NCBI GenBank assembly: GCA_002319795.1
Contig: DCFU01000017.1
Location: 1 to 21,384, forward strand
Length of the DNA stretch: 21,384 nucleotides
Reading direction: 5' to 3'
From: Megamonas sp. UBA1796
GTDB lineage: Bacteria; Bacillota; Negativicutes; Selenomonadales; Selenomonadaceae
The translations under genes and the position numbers were made by a program. Shown one piece after another: positions 6,605-14,069 of the stretch (position 1 is its first letter; the number at the start of each line of letters is the position of its first letter). The notes under the pieces were generated by a model. The model did not search any database and was not told the DNA's origin. It was given only the letters and a program-made list of their open reading frames with translations.

Positions 6605-7744
6605 TCAATCCTCCTTGAGAGCCTGTGCGAGATCTGCGATGAGGTCGTCTATATCCTCAATACCAACGGACAGGCGCAGCAGGCAATCATCTACACCGGC
6701 TTTCTTCAAGAGCTCAGCCGGTGATTCTTTATGAGTTTGTTCGATAGGATAGGTTAGAAGGCTCTCTACGCTGCCGAGGCTTTCGGCGAATGCGATAAGC
6801 TTCAGACGGCCCAGAGACTTTTTGGCAAGCTCCGCTGATGAGACTTTAAAGGATACCATGCCACCAAACCCGGAAGCTTGCCGTGCCTGCAAATCGTGTC
6901 CGGGATGGCAGGGCAGACCGGGATAGAAGACTTCGGTAACCGTTGGCTGTTTCAGGAGCCAGTCCACGATTTTGGCGGCATTTGCCGCCTGCCGTTCAAG
7001 ACGCAGACCGAGAGTTTTGAGGCTGCGCAGCATGAGCCAGCTGCTGAAAGGGTCGAGTACGGCGCCCTCCGACTTATAAAAGAGCTCAATAGCTTCTGTG
7101 TCAGGACAACCTTCAGAAACAACGATAAAGCCCGCCAGTACATCATTGTGGCCACAGAGATATTTTGTACCGCTGTGCACGACGATATCGGCACCGAGTT
7201 TGAGCGGCCGCTGGAAATGCGGAGACAGGAAGGTGTTGTCCACGATGAGCCTGGCACCGTTGGCATGCGCCAGACTGGCAAGCGCATGGATGTCGCTGAT
7301 TTTCATCATCGGGTTCGAAGGGGTTTCGATAAAAAGTCCCTTGGTTTCTGGACGCAGCCGTTGTCTGACTAAGGCTGTATCCGATGTATCGATGTATTCG
7401 AAACGGATACCATAGCGTGAATATATTTCGTTTACGAGGCGTGCTGTCCCGCCATAAAGGTCCTCGGACAGCAGCACATGCTCACCAGGCGAAAAAAGTT
7501 TTAAAACGGTACTGATAGCGGCCATGCCGCAGGAAAAAGCCCAGGATTTTGTTCCGCGTTCAAGGAGAGCCATGTTCTTTTCCAGGATTTCACGCGTGGG
7601 GTTCGTTACGCGGCTGTAATCGTAGCCCGTACTTTGTTGAAACCCCGGATGGCGAAAGGTGGCTGAAGCATAGATAGGCTGGCTGATAGCGCCTGTTGCA
7701 TCGTAATATTGACAACCATGCACTTCAAGGGAAAAATCTTTCAT
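6605..7744 (-). CDS. metB: Cys/Met-metabolism PLP enzyme (cystathionine gamma-synthase or related)
   Basis: A 379-aa enzyme of the transsulfuration PLP family. The signatures are all present: ISQPIYASATF (20-30), YDYSRVTNPTREILE (41-55), SCGMAAIS (71-78), LYGGT (96-100), IETPSNP, IVDNTF, and HSGTKYLCGHND with the PLP lysine K194. SLGSVESLLTYP near the C-terminus is the substrate-carboxylate loop. Family members differ in reaction (cystathionine gamma-synthase, gamma-lyase, O-acetylhomoserine sulfhydrylase, cystathionine beta-lyase), and sequence alone does not separate them. Because a MalY/PatB beta-lyase gene follows immediately, gamma-synthase is the most economical reading, and the symbol is tentative. 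The start is supported by AGGAGG 9 bases upstream. It is transcribed from a consensus promoter with a leader of about 90 bases. Confidence 0.85.
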   Translation of the reverse strand: MKDFSLEVHGCQYYDATGAISQPIYASATFRHPGFQQSTGYDYSRVTNPTREILEKNMALLERGTKSWAFSCGMAAISTVLKLFSPGEHVLLSEDLYGGTARLVNEIYSRYGIRFEYIDTSDTALVRQRLRPETKGLFIETPSNPMMKISDIHALASLAHANGARLIVDNTFLSPHFQRPLKLGADIVVHSGTKYLCGHNDVLAGFIVVSEGCPDTEAIELFYKSEGAVLDPFSSWLMLRSLKTLGLRLERQAANAAKIVDWLLKQPTVTEVFYPGLPCHPGHDLQARQASGFGGMVSFKVSSAELAKKSLGRLKLIAFAESLGSVESLLTYPIEQTHKESPAELLKKAGVDDCLLRLSVGIEDIDDLIADLAQALKED

Positions 7745-7787
7745 AATGATATCCTCCTGTCAAAAAATTTCCGCTTTATCTGAGGGG

Positions 7788-7818
7788 ATACTTTTACTTA
7801 ATCATATATGAAAAGTAT
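7788..7818. promoter_or_regulatory. inverted repeat in the metB leader
   Basis: ATACTTTT and AAAAGTAT are perfect 8-bp arms 15 bases apart. It lies inside the predicted 5' leader, so it may be a repressor operator or an RNA hairpin. It is too small for a SAM-I riboswitch or T-box. Confidence 0.45.
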
Positions 7819-7839
7819 GATACAGCGTTCAATGAAGTA

Positions 7840-7868
7840 ATTATACTGGTAGCAGAAGCTTTTGTCAA
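7840..7868 (-). promoter_or_regulatory. consensus promoter of the metB-patB operon
   Basis: On the minus strand TTGACA (7863-7868), exactly 17 bases, TATAAT (7840-7845). Transcription should start near 7833, about 89 bases before the metB start codon. The rest of the 7745-8133 spacer (about 7870-8065) shows no gene or structure I can support. Confidence 0.85.
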
Positions 7869-8068
7869 TGCAAGCAAAAATAAACTTTCAGGTTGCCAAG
7901 AGATTTATCCGGAGCTGGAGGAATATATCTTATTTGCTATGCTTTGGATGAATATTTGTCCGTGGGCAGGGAAATTCTGGTTACTGACGAATAGCTAAGT
8001 ATAGTGCTATGGTGTAGCCATTGCTTGGAGCAGTGCAGGAGCAATCTTTTTGTATGGGTTGTGTATAT

Positions 8069-8098
8069 TTGATGAGAGACCTGGTTCCATGCTATAGT
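8069..8098 (+). promoter_or_regulatory. promoter of the PHP phosphatase gene
   Basis: TTGATG (8069-8074), 18 bases, TATAGT (8093-8098), with the start codon 35 bases further on. Confidence 0.5.
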
Positions 8099-8133
8099 TA
8101 GAAGCATAATAAAGTATAGTGGAGTGTGATGCT

Positions 8134-8961
8134 ATGTACGCGGATTATCACATGCATACCTCTTTCAGCGATGATTCGGATTATCCGATGGAGGATTGCG
8201 TTTACCATGCGATTGCGTTAGGTCTGGAGGAGATATGTTTTACCGAGCATACGGATTTTGGCACGAAGGATGCGGAAACAAATTGCGATACGGCAGCGTA
8301 TTTTAAAGAGCTGCAGCGGTGCCAAAAAAAATTTGCAGATAAAATCCGGATAAAATTTGGTATGGAGTTTGGCATGCAGGTTACGACGATAAGGGAATTT
8401 CAACAATTATTTGCTAGCTATCCTTTTGATTTTATTATTTTATCCTGCCATCAGGTGGATAATTTATTTTTCTTTATACAGCAGTTCCAAAAAGGACGGA
8501 CTCAGCAGGAATATAATGAGCGTTATTATGAGGAAATACTGAAGGTCATGCAGGGCTATGATGACTTTAGCATATTAGGACATCTTGATATGATTAAGCG
8601 TTATGACAAATGCGGTGAATATCCGTTTGCCGGGGTAAGGGACATTATCGCAGAAATACTGCGGCTTGTAATTCAAAAAGGTAAAGGAATTGAAGTCAAT
8701 ACTTCCTGCTTCCGTTATAAGCTGCCCGATCTTACACCCTCCCATGAAATATTGGAGCTTTATCGTGATCTGGGCGGCGATATCATCACGATTGGCTCGG
8801 ATTCCCATATGCGTGCGCATGTGGGCTGCCGCATAAAAGAAGTGCAGGAAGAGCTTTCCAACATTGGGTTCAAGAATATTTACACCTTTGAAAAGATGAA
8901 ACCGGTTGGGCATAAACTGTATGAAAGGATCCAAACGGGAAAAAGTAATATTATATTGTAG
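8134..8961 (+). CDS. PHP-domain phosphatase, HisJ/HisK (histidinol-phosphatase) family
   Basis: A 275-aa protein with the complete PHP metal-binding set: DYHMHTSFSDDS (HxH plus Asp, residues 4-15), CFTEHTDF (35-42), GMEFGM (76-81, the metal-bridging Glu), ILSCHQVDN (102-110), ILGHLDMIKRY (147-157) and GSDSHMRAHVG (231-241). These bind a trinuclear metal centre that hydrolyses phosphate esters. Length and motif spacing match HisJ-type histidinol-phosphate phosphatases of Firmicutes, the penultimate step of histidine synthesis, but no other his gene is present, so the substrate is uncertain. ATG at 8134 is preferred, with GTGGAG 9 bases upstream; a GTG at 8119 overlaps this site. It is a single gene ending at a long hairpin. 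A second PHP gene of the same family lies at 20066. Confidence 0.85.
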   Translation: MYADYHMHTSFSDDSDYPMEDCVYHAIALGLEEICFTEHTDFGTKDAETNCDTAAYFKELQRCQKKFADKIRIKFGMEFGMQVTTIREFQQLFASYPFDFIILSCHQVDNLFFFIQQFQKGRTQQEYNERYYEEILKVMQGYDDFSILGHLDMIKRYDKCGEYPFAGVRDIIAEILRLVIQKGKGIEVNTSCFRYKLPDLTPSHEILELYRDLGGDIITIGSDSHMRAHVGCRIKEVQEELSNIGFKNIYTFEKMKPVGHKLYERIQTGKSNIIL

Positions 8962-8969
8962 TTTAGAGA

Positions 8970-9030
8970 ATATAAAAGAGCTGCTGCATGAAACAATACC
9001 AATAGGTTTCATGCAGCAGCTCTTTTATAT
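8970..9030. terminator. long perfect bidirectional terminator
   Basis: A 25-bp perfect stem (8970-8994 with 9006-9030) around an 11-base loop. AAAAGAG at one foot and CTCTTTT at the other supply the T runs in both directions. It lies between the convergent PHP and lysP genes. Confidence 0.9.
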
Positions 9031-9060
9031 AGTGCAGGAATTTTGCTTTTGAGACTATGT

Positions 9061-10563
9061 TTATTTAATATCCGGTTTCGAAAGATCTATTTCTGTCAAG
9101 GGAATGATTTTCGTATGGTATTTCCACTTGTACCAAAAATAGAAAACAAAAATTATGGGGATACCAATGTACGTAGCAATAGCACCATTCCAATCGACTT
9201 CGTTGCCGGTGAATGCGCCGTAATTTTGTCCCAGCATGACGATAATACAAAGGATCAAAGCCAGAAATACGCCAAATGGGAAGCAGGAAGCGCGGTAGAT
9301 AAGCTCGTCAAGGCTCTTGCCCTGCGCAATGAAGGCTCGCCGGAAGCGGTAATGGCATATCGCAATGCCAATCCAGACCACGAAACCTGTCATTCCTGAA
9401 AGATTCAAAAGCCAGGTATATGCCGTACCTTCACCGAAGAGCGAAGTCAGGAAAGCTAAGAGGCCGAAGGCCGCAGTAGCAAGAAGTGCGTTGACAGGAA
9501 CACCGCGTTTGTTGACTTTGGCGAAAGCTTTGGGGGCTTTGCCTTCATCCGCCAGGGCACAGAGCATGCGTGTCGATGCATAAAGCCCGGAATTGCCGCA
9601 GGAAAGCACCGCTGTGAGCAGTACAAAGTTCATGACGGAAGCTGCAGCCGTGAGGCCTGTGCGTTGTAAAGCTAAGGTAAAGGGGCTTACGGCAACATTT
9701 TCCACGCCGCTTTTTAAAAGGTTTTCGTCTGTATATGGAAGCAAAAATCCAATAACAATCATTGTCCCAATGTAAAAAAGCAGGATACGCCAAAAAACGT
9801 TATTGATGGCTTTCGGCACATTTTTGCGCGGATCTTCGCTTTCGCCAGCAGCAATCCCCACAAGTTCAGTTCCCTGGAAGGAGAACGCTGCAATCATAAA
9901 GATGCCGATGATAGAGGCGGGGCCGCCCACAAATGGAGCGTCTCCTATCGTCCAGTTTGAAGTGCCGGGAGAGCCTCCGCCAATGACGCCCAGGATGAGA
10001 AGTACCCCAAGAATCAGGAAAACAATGACCATGGCCACCTTGATGCTGGCAAAGATATATTCGCTCTCACCATAAGCACGTGTGGACAGATAGTTCAGGA
10101 AGAAAAGCACCACAATGAAGAGTGCGCTCCACACACTGGCGGGTGTATCCGGGAACCAGAACTTCATGACGATGGACCCGGCAACAACTTCGACGGCCAG
10201 AGTGATTGCCCAGTTCAGCCAATAATTCCAACCGATGGCAAAACCCATGGCCGGATCCACAAAGCGCGTAGCGTAGGTACCGAAGGATCCGGAAACCGGC
10301 AGATATGTAGCCATTTCACCCAGACTGGTCATGATGAAGTATACCATGATACCGATGAGCGCATATGCTGTGAGTGCGCCGCCCGGGCCAGCTGTACTGA
10401 TTGAAGCCCCGCTTGCGAGAAACAGGCCGGTACCAAGTGCCCCGCCTATGGCAATCATGTTCATATGGCGGGCCTTGAGGCTTCGTTTGAGTTTTCCATT
10501 GGTTGGTACAGCTTCTGTATTCGCTGCAGAAGGAGCTGCAAGCTCGTTGTTATTTGGATTCAT
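9061..10563 (-). CDS. lysP: lysine-specific permease LysP (APC superfamily, AAT family)
   Basis: A 500-aa polytopic membrane protein with about twelve hydrophobic segments. After a hydrophilic N-terminus of about 30 residues comes LKRSLKARHMNMIAIGGALG, the family's first helix and its GGxxGTGLF substrate loop. Other stretches recall E. coli LysP from memory: GPGGALTAYALIGIMVYF, MTSLGEMATYLPVSGSF, SNWTIGDAPFVGG, FSFQGTELVGIAAGESEDP, and NLSGMTGFVVWIGIAICHYRFRR. LysP imports lysine with protons. ATG at 10563 is chosen because GGAGTGG lies 8 bases upstream; the 17 extra codons before it lack a site. Its likely purpose here is to feed the lysine decarboxylase one gene further on, which is inference. 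E. coli LysP also acts with the regulator CadC; no CadC is seen. Confidence 0.88.
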   Translation of the reverse strand: MNPNNNELAAPSAANTEAVPTNGKLKRSLKARHMNMIAIGGALGTGLFLASGASISTAGPGGALTAYALIGIMVYFIMTSLGEMATYLPVSGSFGTYATRFVDPAMGFAIGWNYWLNWAITLAVEVVAGSIVMKFWFPDTPASVWSALFIVVLFFLNYLSTRAYGESEYIFASIKVAMVIVFLILGVLLILGVIGGGSPGTSNWTIGDAPFVGGPASIIGIFMIAAFSFQGTELVGIAAGESEDPRKNVPKAINNVFWRILLFYIGTMIVIGFLLPYTDENLLKSGVENVAVSPFTLALQRTGLTAAASVMNFVLLTAVLSCGNSGLYASTRMLCALADEGKAPKAFAKVNKRGVPVNALLATAAFGLLAFLTSLFGEGTAYTWLLNLSGMTGFVVWIGIAICHYRFRRAFIAQGKSLDELIYRASCFPFGVFLALILCIIVMLGQNYGAFTGNEVDWNGAIATYIGIPIIFVFYFWYKWKYHTKIIPLTEIDLSKPDIK

Positions 10564-10600
10564 ATAAAAGTCCACTCCGTTCAAAAAAAATAAAGGAAAG

Positions 10601-10630
10601 TATCTCATGGACAAAAGTTTCTATGAGATA
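10601..10630 (-). promoter_or_regulatory. hairpin in the lysP leader
   Basis: TATCTCAT and ATGAGATA are perfect 8-bp arms around a 14-base loop, within the roughly 80-base leader between promoter and ribosome site. It could be an mRNA-stabilising hairpin or an operator. It is far too small to be a lysine riboswitch. Confidence 0.5.
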
Positions 10631-10647
10631 TTCGTATTAACTTCAAT

Positions 10648-10676
10648 ATTATAACAAAGATGGACGGGCTGTACAA
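10648..10676 (-). promoter_or_regulatory. promoter of lysP
   Basis: On the minus strand TTGTAC (10671-10676), 17 bases, TATAAT (10648-10653). Confidence 0.75.
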
Positions 10677-10723
10677 TTGTTTTTTAAGGACTGACAGCTG
10701 TATCGTGTGAGAAATAGTTGTAG

Positions 10724-10758
10724 AAAACGGCACCGTCTGGATGACAAGTGCCGTTTTT
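10724..10758. terminator. terminator after the ygbA-like gene
   Basis: AAAACGGCAC and GTGCCGTTTTTT form a 10-bp stem around a 14-base loop. It lies 6 bases after the stop of the minus-strand gene; a T run is present on both strands. Confidence 0.8.
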
Positions 10759-10763
10759 TACGC

Positions 10764-11237
10764 TCATTTCTTATTTTTGCTTTTGTCCGTTTCATCTTTG
10801 GTCTTGGCCTTTTCTTTGGCGGCTTTTTCCCTGGCCTTGGCTTTGTCCTGCACCTTGCGTTCCTGTTCGTGTTTTGCATAGTCGACACCCATGCTTGCCA
10901 GCTTATGCTTTACGGTCATGACCGGATGCTTGAGAAACATGCGCTTCAGCGTACTTTTCATGATAGTACGGAATTCCTTGGTCTGCGAAGTCCCGAAACA
11001 AGGAATATCGCAACGGTCGCAAATCGGTTTTGTGATGCCATATGGACATCGATGCATCTTAGTCATGACGGTTGCGAGGAGAGCCGTACATTTAGGACAG
11101 AGCTTGTCGCCGCTGGTATTGTGATGGCTGTGGCAGTAAACGCCAAAGGTTTTCTTGATATTGGCCTTTTCTTTTGGGACATTGTTTTTTATCTCTACCG
11201 GTTTCCTTTTAGGCAGAAATCTTGAGAATAAACCCAT
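10764..11237 (-). CDS. ygbA: YgbA-family (nitrous oxide-stimulated promoter) cysteine-rich protein
   Basis: A 157-aa protein. Residues 30-115 match the YgbA family as I recall the E. coli protein: YCHSHHN (34-40), LCPKC (46-50), HRCPYG (62-67), PICDRCDIPCF (71-81), and the helix FLKHPVMTVKHKL. The conserved set C35, H38/H39, C47, C50, C64, C73, C76 and C80 suggests a bound metal or Fe-S cluster, which is inference. The E. coli homologue is known mainly for induction by nitrosative stress; its biochemical role is unclear. This copy has additions: a basic N-terminus and a C-terminal tail (about 122-157) made almost only of Lys, Glu, Ala and Asp. The start has AAGGGTG 8-9 bases upstream. It is a single gene with its own terminator; no NsrR-like site was recognised. 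Confidence 0.8.
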   Translation of the reverse strand: MGLFSRFLPKRKPVEIKNNVPKEKANIKKTFGVYCHSHHNTSGDKLCPKCTALLATVMTKMHRCPYGITKPICDRCDIPCFGTSQTKEFRTIMKSTLKRMFLKHPVMTVKHKLASMGVDYAKHEQERKVQDKAKAREKAAKEKAKTKDETDKSKNKK

Positions 11238-11302
11238 AATAAAATCACCCTTGTTTCATAAATTCTATAACTTGAAAATACTATTATAAATTGTAAGGTT
11301 TA

Positions 11303-11331
11303 TTTACTATAAAAGCAAGTCATTTGGAAAA
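11303..11331 (-). promoter_or_regulatory. possible promoter of the ygbA-like gene
   Basis: On the minus strand TTGCTT, 17 bases, TACAAT, about 60-90 bases before the start codon in a very AT-rich stretch. Coordinates are approximate. The rest of 11238-11450 holds nothing else I can support. Confidence 0.4.
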
Positions 11332-11452
11332 TTATCTGTATTATATTATCGGGTATGATTCTATGAGATGGATGCAGGGGGATAATTTAAAATCGCCTTT
11401 TTTATTTTACGGATAAGGAAAAGATACTTCCCCAGGAATTCGTAAAATTATA

Positions 11453-11486
11453 GTATTGCAATATGGTGCATTTCGTATTACAATAC
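11453..11486 (+). promoter_or_regulatory. promoter of the lysine/ornithine decarboxylase with flanking inverted repeat
   Basis: TTGCAA (11456-11461), 17 bases, TACAAT (11479-11484). GTATTG (11453-11458) and CAATAC (11481-11486) are 6-bp inverted arms lying over the -35 and the -10, a layout that could let a dimeric regulator cover both. Confidence 0.65.
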
Positions 11487-11492
11487 GCTGGA

Positions 11493-11541
11493 AGAGATAG
11501 ATTATATCTCTAACAATACATGCGCAGCCTGGCTGTGTATT
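11493..11541 (+). promoter_or_regulatory. two tandem hairpins in the decarboxylase leader
   Basis: The first stem is AGAGATA/TATCTCT (11493-11499 with 11505-11511, 5-base loop). The second is AATACA-CAGC/GCTG-TGTATT (11515-11541) with a TGCG bulge and a 3-base loop. They end just before the ribosome site GGGAG, so they could affect translation or mRNA stability. Confidence 0.5.
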
Positions 11542-11559
11542 AAGGAATGGGAGAGTGTT

Positions 11560-12714
11560 ATGAGCAGCTTTCGACTCACACAAAAAGAAATGAAGGATCT
11601 TGCAGACCGGTTTCCAACACCATTTTTGGTGGTTTCGCTGGACAAGATCGAAGAGAATTATGATTTTTTGCGGAAATATCTTCCGCGCGTCAAGGTTTTT
11701 TACGCAATGAAATCGAATCCGGTTATGCCTATTTTGCAAAAGGTAGCAGCAATCGGGGCGAATTTCGATGTGGCGTCTGCCGGGGAAATGGAAATCCTGC
11801 ATAGTATGGGAATACCGGGTTCCCGTATGATTTATGCAAATCCGGTAAAAACACCGCGGGGTTTGGACAATGCGGCAGAATTTGGTGTAAAGCGATTTAC
11901 CTTTGATGATGAGAGCGAGGTCGCCAAGATAGCAGCAAAAGTTCCAGGCGCTGAAGTGCTTGTGCGTATACGTGTGGTAAATCAGAAAGCTCATGTTGAC
12001 TTAAATACAAAATTTGGTGTGGCACCGGAAAGAGCGGTACAGCTCTTGCAGCTGGCAGAAGCTGCGGGTTTGAAGCCTGCAGGTGTATGCTTTCATGTGG
12101 GGAGCCAGTCACTGGCGGCCGGGGCATATGAAGAAGCACTTCTTGTCTGTCGGCGTATTTTTGATGATGCTGCTCTTCTTGGTATGCAGCTGCGTTATCT
12201 TGATATAGGTGGGGGCTTTCCTGTGCCTTCGTCCAAGGGGTTGCCGGTAGACCTTGCCAGTATGATGGAGGCAATCAATCATCAGCTGGAACGGCTTTTT
12301 CCGGATACGGAGATATGGGCAGAGCCTGGACGTTATATTTGTGGTACGGCGGTGAATCTCGTGACTTCGATTATTGGTACCAAGGAACGCAATGGTGCGG
12401 CATGGTATGTACTGGATGAAGGGCTGTACGGGAGCTTTTCCGGGGTATTGTTCGATCATTGGGATTATGAATTCGAATACTTTAAAGGCGGACGTTTACG
12501 GCTTTCGACTTTTGTGGGTCCAAGCTGCGATTCTATAGATGTAGTACGTAGTGATATTATGGCACCTGAACTCAGTATAGGGGATCATATATTGGTTCCG
12601 AATGCTGGTGCGTATACCTTAGCCAGTGCGACGACTTTCAATGGTTTTGCTTTGGCGTCCATGCTGGTCTGGGAAGAACAGAGAAATTGTCGTATGGAGA
12701 CAGCGGTAAGTTAA
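11560..12714 (+). CDS. ldc: lysine/ornithine decarboxylase, fold type III (alanine-racemase-like)
   Basis: A 384-aa PLP enzyme that decarboxylates lysine to cadaverine and/or ornithine to putrescine. An N-terminal alpha/beta barrel carries the PLP lysine K51 (VFYAMKSNP), FDVASAGEME (69-78), HVGSQS (179-184), DIGGGFPVP (215-223) and AEPGRY (254-259). The C-terminal beta domain carries LDEGLYG (285-291) and GPSCDSID with S322 and C323. Length and residue numbers match the Selenomonas ruminantium lysine decarboxylase, whose cadaverine is linked to peptidoglycan and anchors the outer membrane in place of Braun lipoprotein. In that enzyme positions 44, 45, 46, 54 and 322 set Lys/Orn preference; here they are V, K, V, P and S, a mixed set. 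The ATG follows GGGAG at good spacing. The gene has its own promoter and terminator. Confidence 0.92.
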   Translation: MSSFRLTQKEMKDLADRFPTPFLVVSLDKIEENYDFLRKYLPRVKVFYAMKSNPVMPILQKVAAIGANFDVASAGEMEILHSMGIPGSRMIYANPVKTPRGLDNAAEFGVKRFTFDDESEVAKIAAKVPGAEVLVRIRVVNQKAHVDLNTKFGVAPERAVQLLQLAEAAGLKPAGVCFHVGSQSLAAGAYEEALLVCRRIFDDAALLGMQLRYLDIGGGFPVPSSKGLPVDLASMMEAINHQLERLFPDTEIWAEPGRYICGTAVNLVTSIIGTKERNGAAWYVLDEGLYGSFSGVLFDHWDYEFEYFKGGRLRLSTFVGPSCDSIDVVRSDIMAPELSIGDHILVPNAGAYTLASATTFNGFALASMLVWEEQRNCRMETAVS

Positions 12715-12732
12715 TCATATATTAGGAAGAGA

Positions 12733-12777
12733 CAGACAGTTTCGTTGCAAGGCTGGACGAAGCTGCCTGCTTTTTTG
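12733..12777 (+). terminator. terminator of the decarboxylase gene
   Basis: CAGACAGTTTCGT pairs imperfectly with ACGAAGCTGCCTG across an 11-base loop and is followed by C and six T's. Confidence 0.8.
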
Positions 12778-12805
12778 TTTTTGCCCGGGCAGGATCATAA
12801 ATTCT

Positions 12806-12834
12806 TTGCGTTGTGGTGTTTTGTAAGGTACAAT
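12806..12834 (+). promoter_or_regulatory. promoter of the degS-rsmA operon
   Basis: TTGCGT (12806-12811), 17 bases, TACAAT (12829-12834), 50 bases before the degS start. Confidence 0.6.
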
Positions 12835-12884
12835 ATGAAGGGTAAGAATTTTTGGAAATAGGGTGTATGATTTTGGAGGAAAAT

Positions 12885-14069
12885 ATGGGGCAGGAGAGGA
12901 CATCAGCGAATGAAAAGTCCTTGAATCAGATTTTACGTGATACAATAGCAACCATTGAAAACAGTAAATCTCAAATTTTTGAGATTTATGAAACAGCACG
13001 AAACGAGGTTGAAACGACAAGACATCTGCTGGAGGAAATCAAGCTGCAGACAGCACAGACCATTGCTATGGTGGATCAGTTGGAAAAGCTTGAGCAGCAG
13101 GGGAAACAAGATCTTGTACGCGTAAGCAGTAATTTTGCCAATTATTCTGAGGAGCGTATTCGGCATTGCTACGAGGCAGTAAAGAATGTGCAGATTCGTT
13201 TGAGTGTTGCCAGGGAAAAGGAATATCAGCTCAGGACGCAGCGGGACAAATGTGAGATGCGGCTTGTCCGCTTGCAGAAGACGTTGGCAAGTGCAGAAAG
13301 ATTAGCTATGCGTATCGGCTCAGTGCTTGGCTATTTGAGTTCCCAGATCAGTGATGCTGTGGCGCAGATAGAGCTGGCCGCGAAAAATAAATTCATCGGT
13401 GCACAGATTATAAAAGCACAGGAGGAGGAAAGGTATCGGGTATCACGTGAAATTCATGATGGCCCGGCTCAGGATATGGCGAACCTTATCTATCAGGCAA
13501 CCATTACGGAGCGGCTCATTGACATGGATCCCGAAGAAGCCAAGCAGAGCATACAGGAGCTTAAACAGCAGATACGGGCCTGCCTTACGGATATACGCCA
13601 GATTATTTTTGATATGCGGCCGATGTCGCTGGATGATTTGGGATTTATTCCTGCCGTGCGGCAGCTTATTGTTAAGCTGAGGGACCGGGGTGTGATGGAG
13701 GCTTCTTTTCAAACCGAAGGAAAAGAACAGGATATTCCCAAGCATATAGGTGTGGCGCTTTTCCGTATCGTACAGGAGGCACTCAATAATGTGAATCGGC
13801 ATGCGGGAACGAAGAAGGCCAAGGTTCGTGTGCTTTTTACCGATGCGGCGCTTTCTGTGCTCATTGTAGATGAAGGCGAAGGGTTCGACATGGAACAACT
13901 TGATGAAGAATATACAGAAGGGGATGGGCATTTCGGAATCGTAGGCATGAAGGAGCGGGCCGCTATCATCGGTGCGGAACTCAGTGTTGTGTCTGCGAAG
14001 GGAAAGGGGACACGGGTGCATCTTCGTCTTCCTTTTAGTAACAATGAAACGGATCCGGATAAAAAATGA
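12885..14069 (+). CDS. degS: DegS-like cytoplasmic sensor histidine kinase
   Basis: A 394-aa soluble kinase with no membrane segment. Residues 1-170 are a long coiled coil like the DegS sensor domain (SSNFANYSEERIRHCYE corresponds to the Bacillus SRNFHRFSEEEIRNAYE). The DHp helix has QEEERYRVSREIHDGPAQ with phospho-acceptor H191, and RPMSLDDLGFIPA follows. The HATPase domain has the N-box EALNNVNRHA (298-307), G1 DEGEGF (329-334) and G2 GHFGIVGMKERA. This is a HisKA_3-type kinase whose usual partner is the NarL-type regulator DegU; no DegU gene lies in the window. ATG at 12885 is chosen for GGAGGA just upstream; an earlier TTG or ATG is possible but lacks a proper site. The stop overlaps the next gene by 4 bases. 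The signal it senses is unknown. Confidence 0.88.
   Translation: MGQERTSANEKSLNQILRDTIATIENSKSQIFEIYETARNEVETTRHLLEEIKLQTAQTIAMVDQLEKLEQQGKQDLVRVSSNFANYSEERIRHCYEAVKNVQIRLSVAREKEYQLRTQRDKCEMRLVRLQKTLASAERLAMRIGSVLGYLSSQISDAVAQIELAAKNKFIGAQIIKAQEEERYRVSREIHDGPAQDMANLIYQATITERLIDMDPEEAKQSIQELKQQIRACLTDIRQIIFDMRPMSLDDLGFIPAVRQLIVKLRDRGVMEASFQTEGKEQDIPKHIGVALFRIVQEALNNVNRHAGTKKAKVRVLFTDAALSVLIVDEGEGFDMEQLDEEYTEGDGHFGIVGMKERAAIIGAELSVVSAKGKGTRVHLRLPFSNNETDPDKK

Noticed and set aside
7745..7840. SAM riboswitch or T-box before the transsulfuration genes
   Set aside because: The leader is only about 90 bases, no T-box TGGNACCGCG-like motif or multi-stem junction is visible, and there is no terminator hairpin.
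7763..7998. Open frame of roughly 75 codons on the plus strand upstream of the PHP gene
   Set aside because: It has no ATG, GTG or TTG start with a ribosome site, overlaps the metB promoter and leader, and resembles no family.
10564..10676. Lysine riboswitch upstream of lysP
   Set aside because: The leader is about 80 bases with a single hairpin; the lysine riboswitch needs about 170 bases and a five-stem junction.
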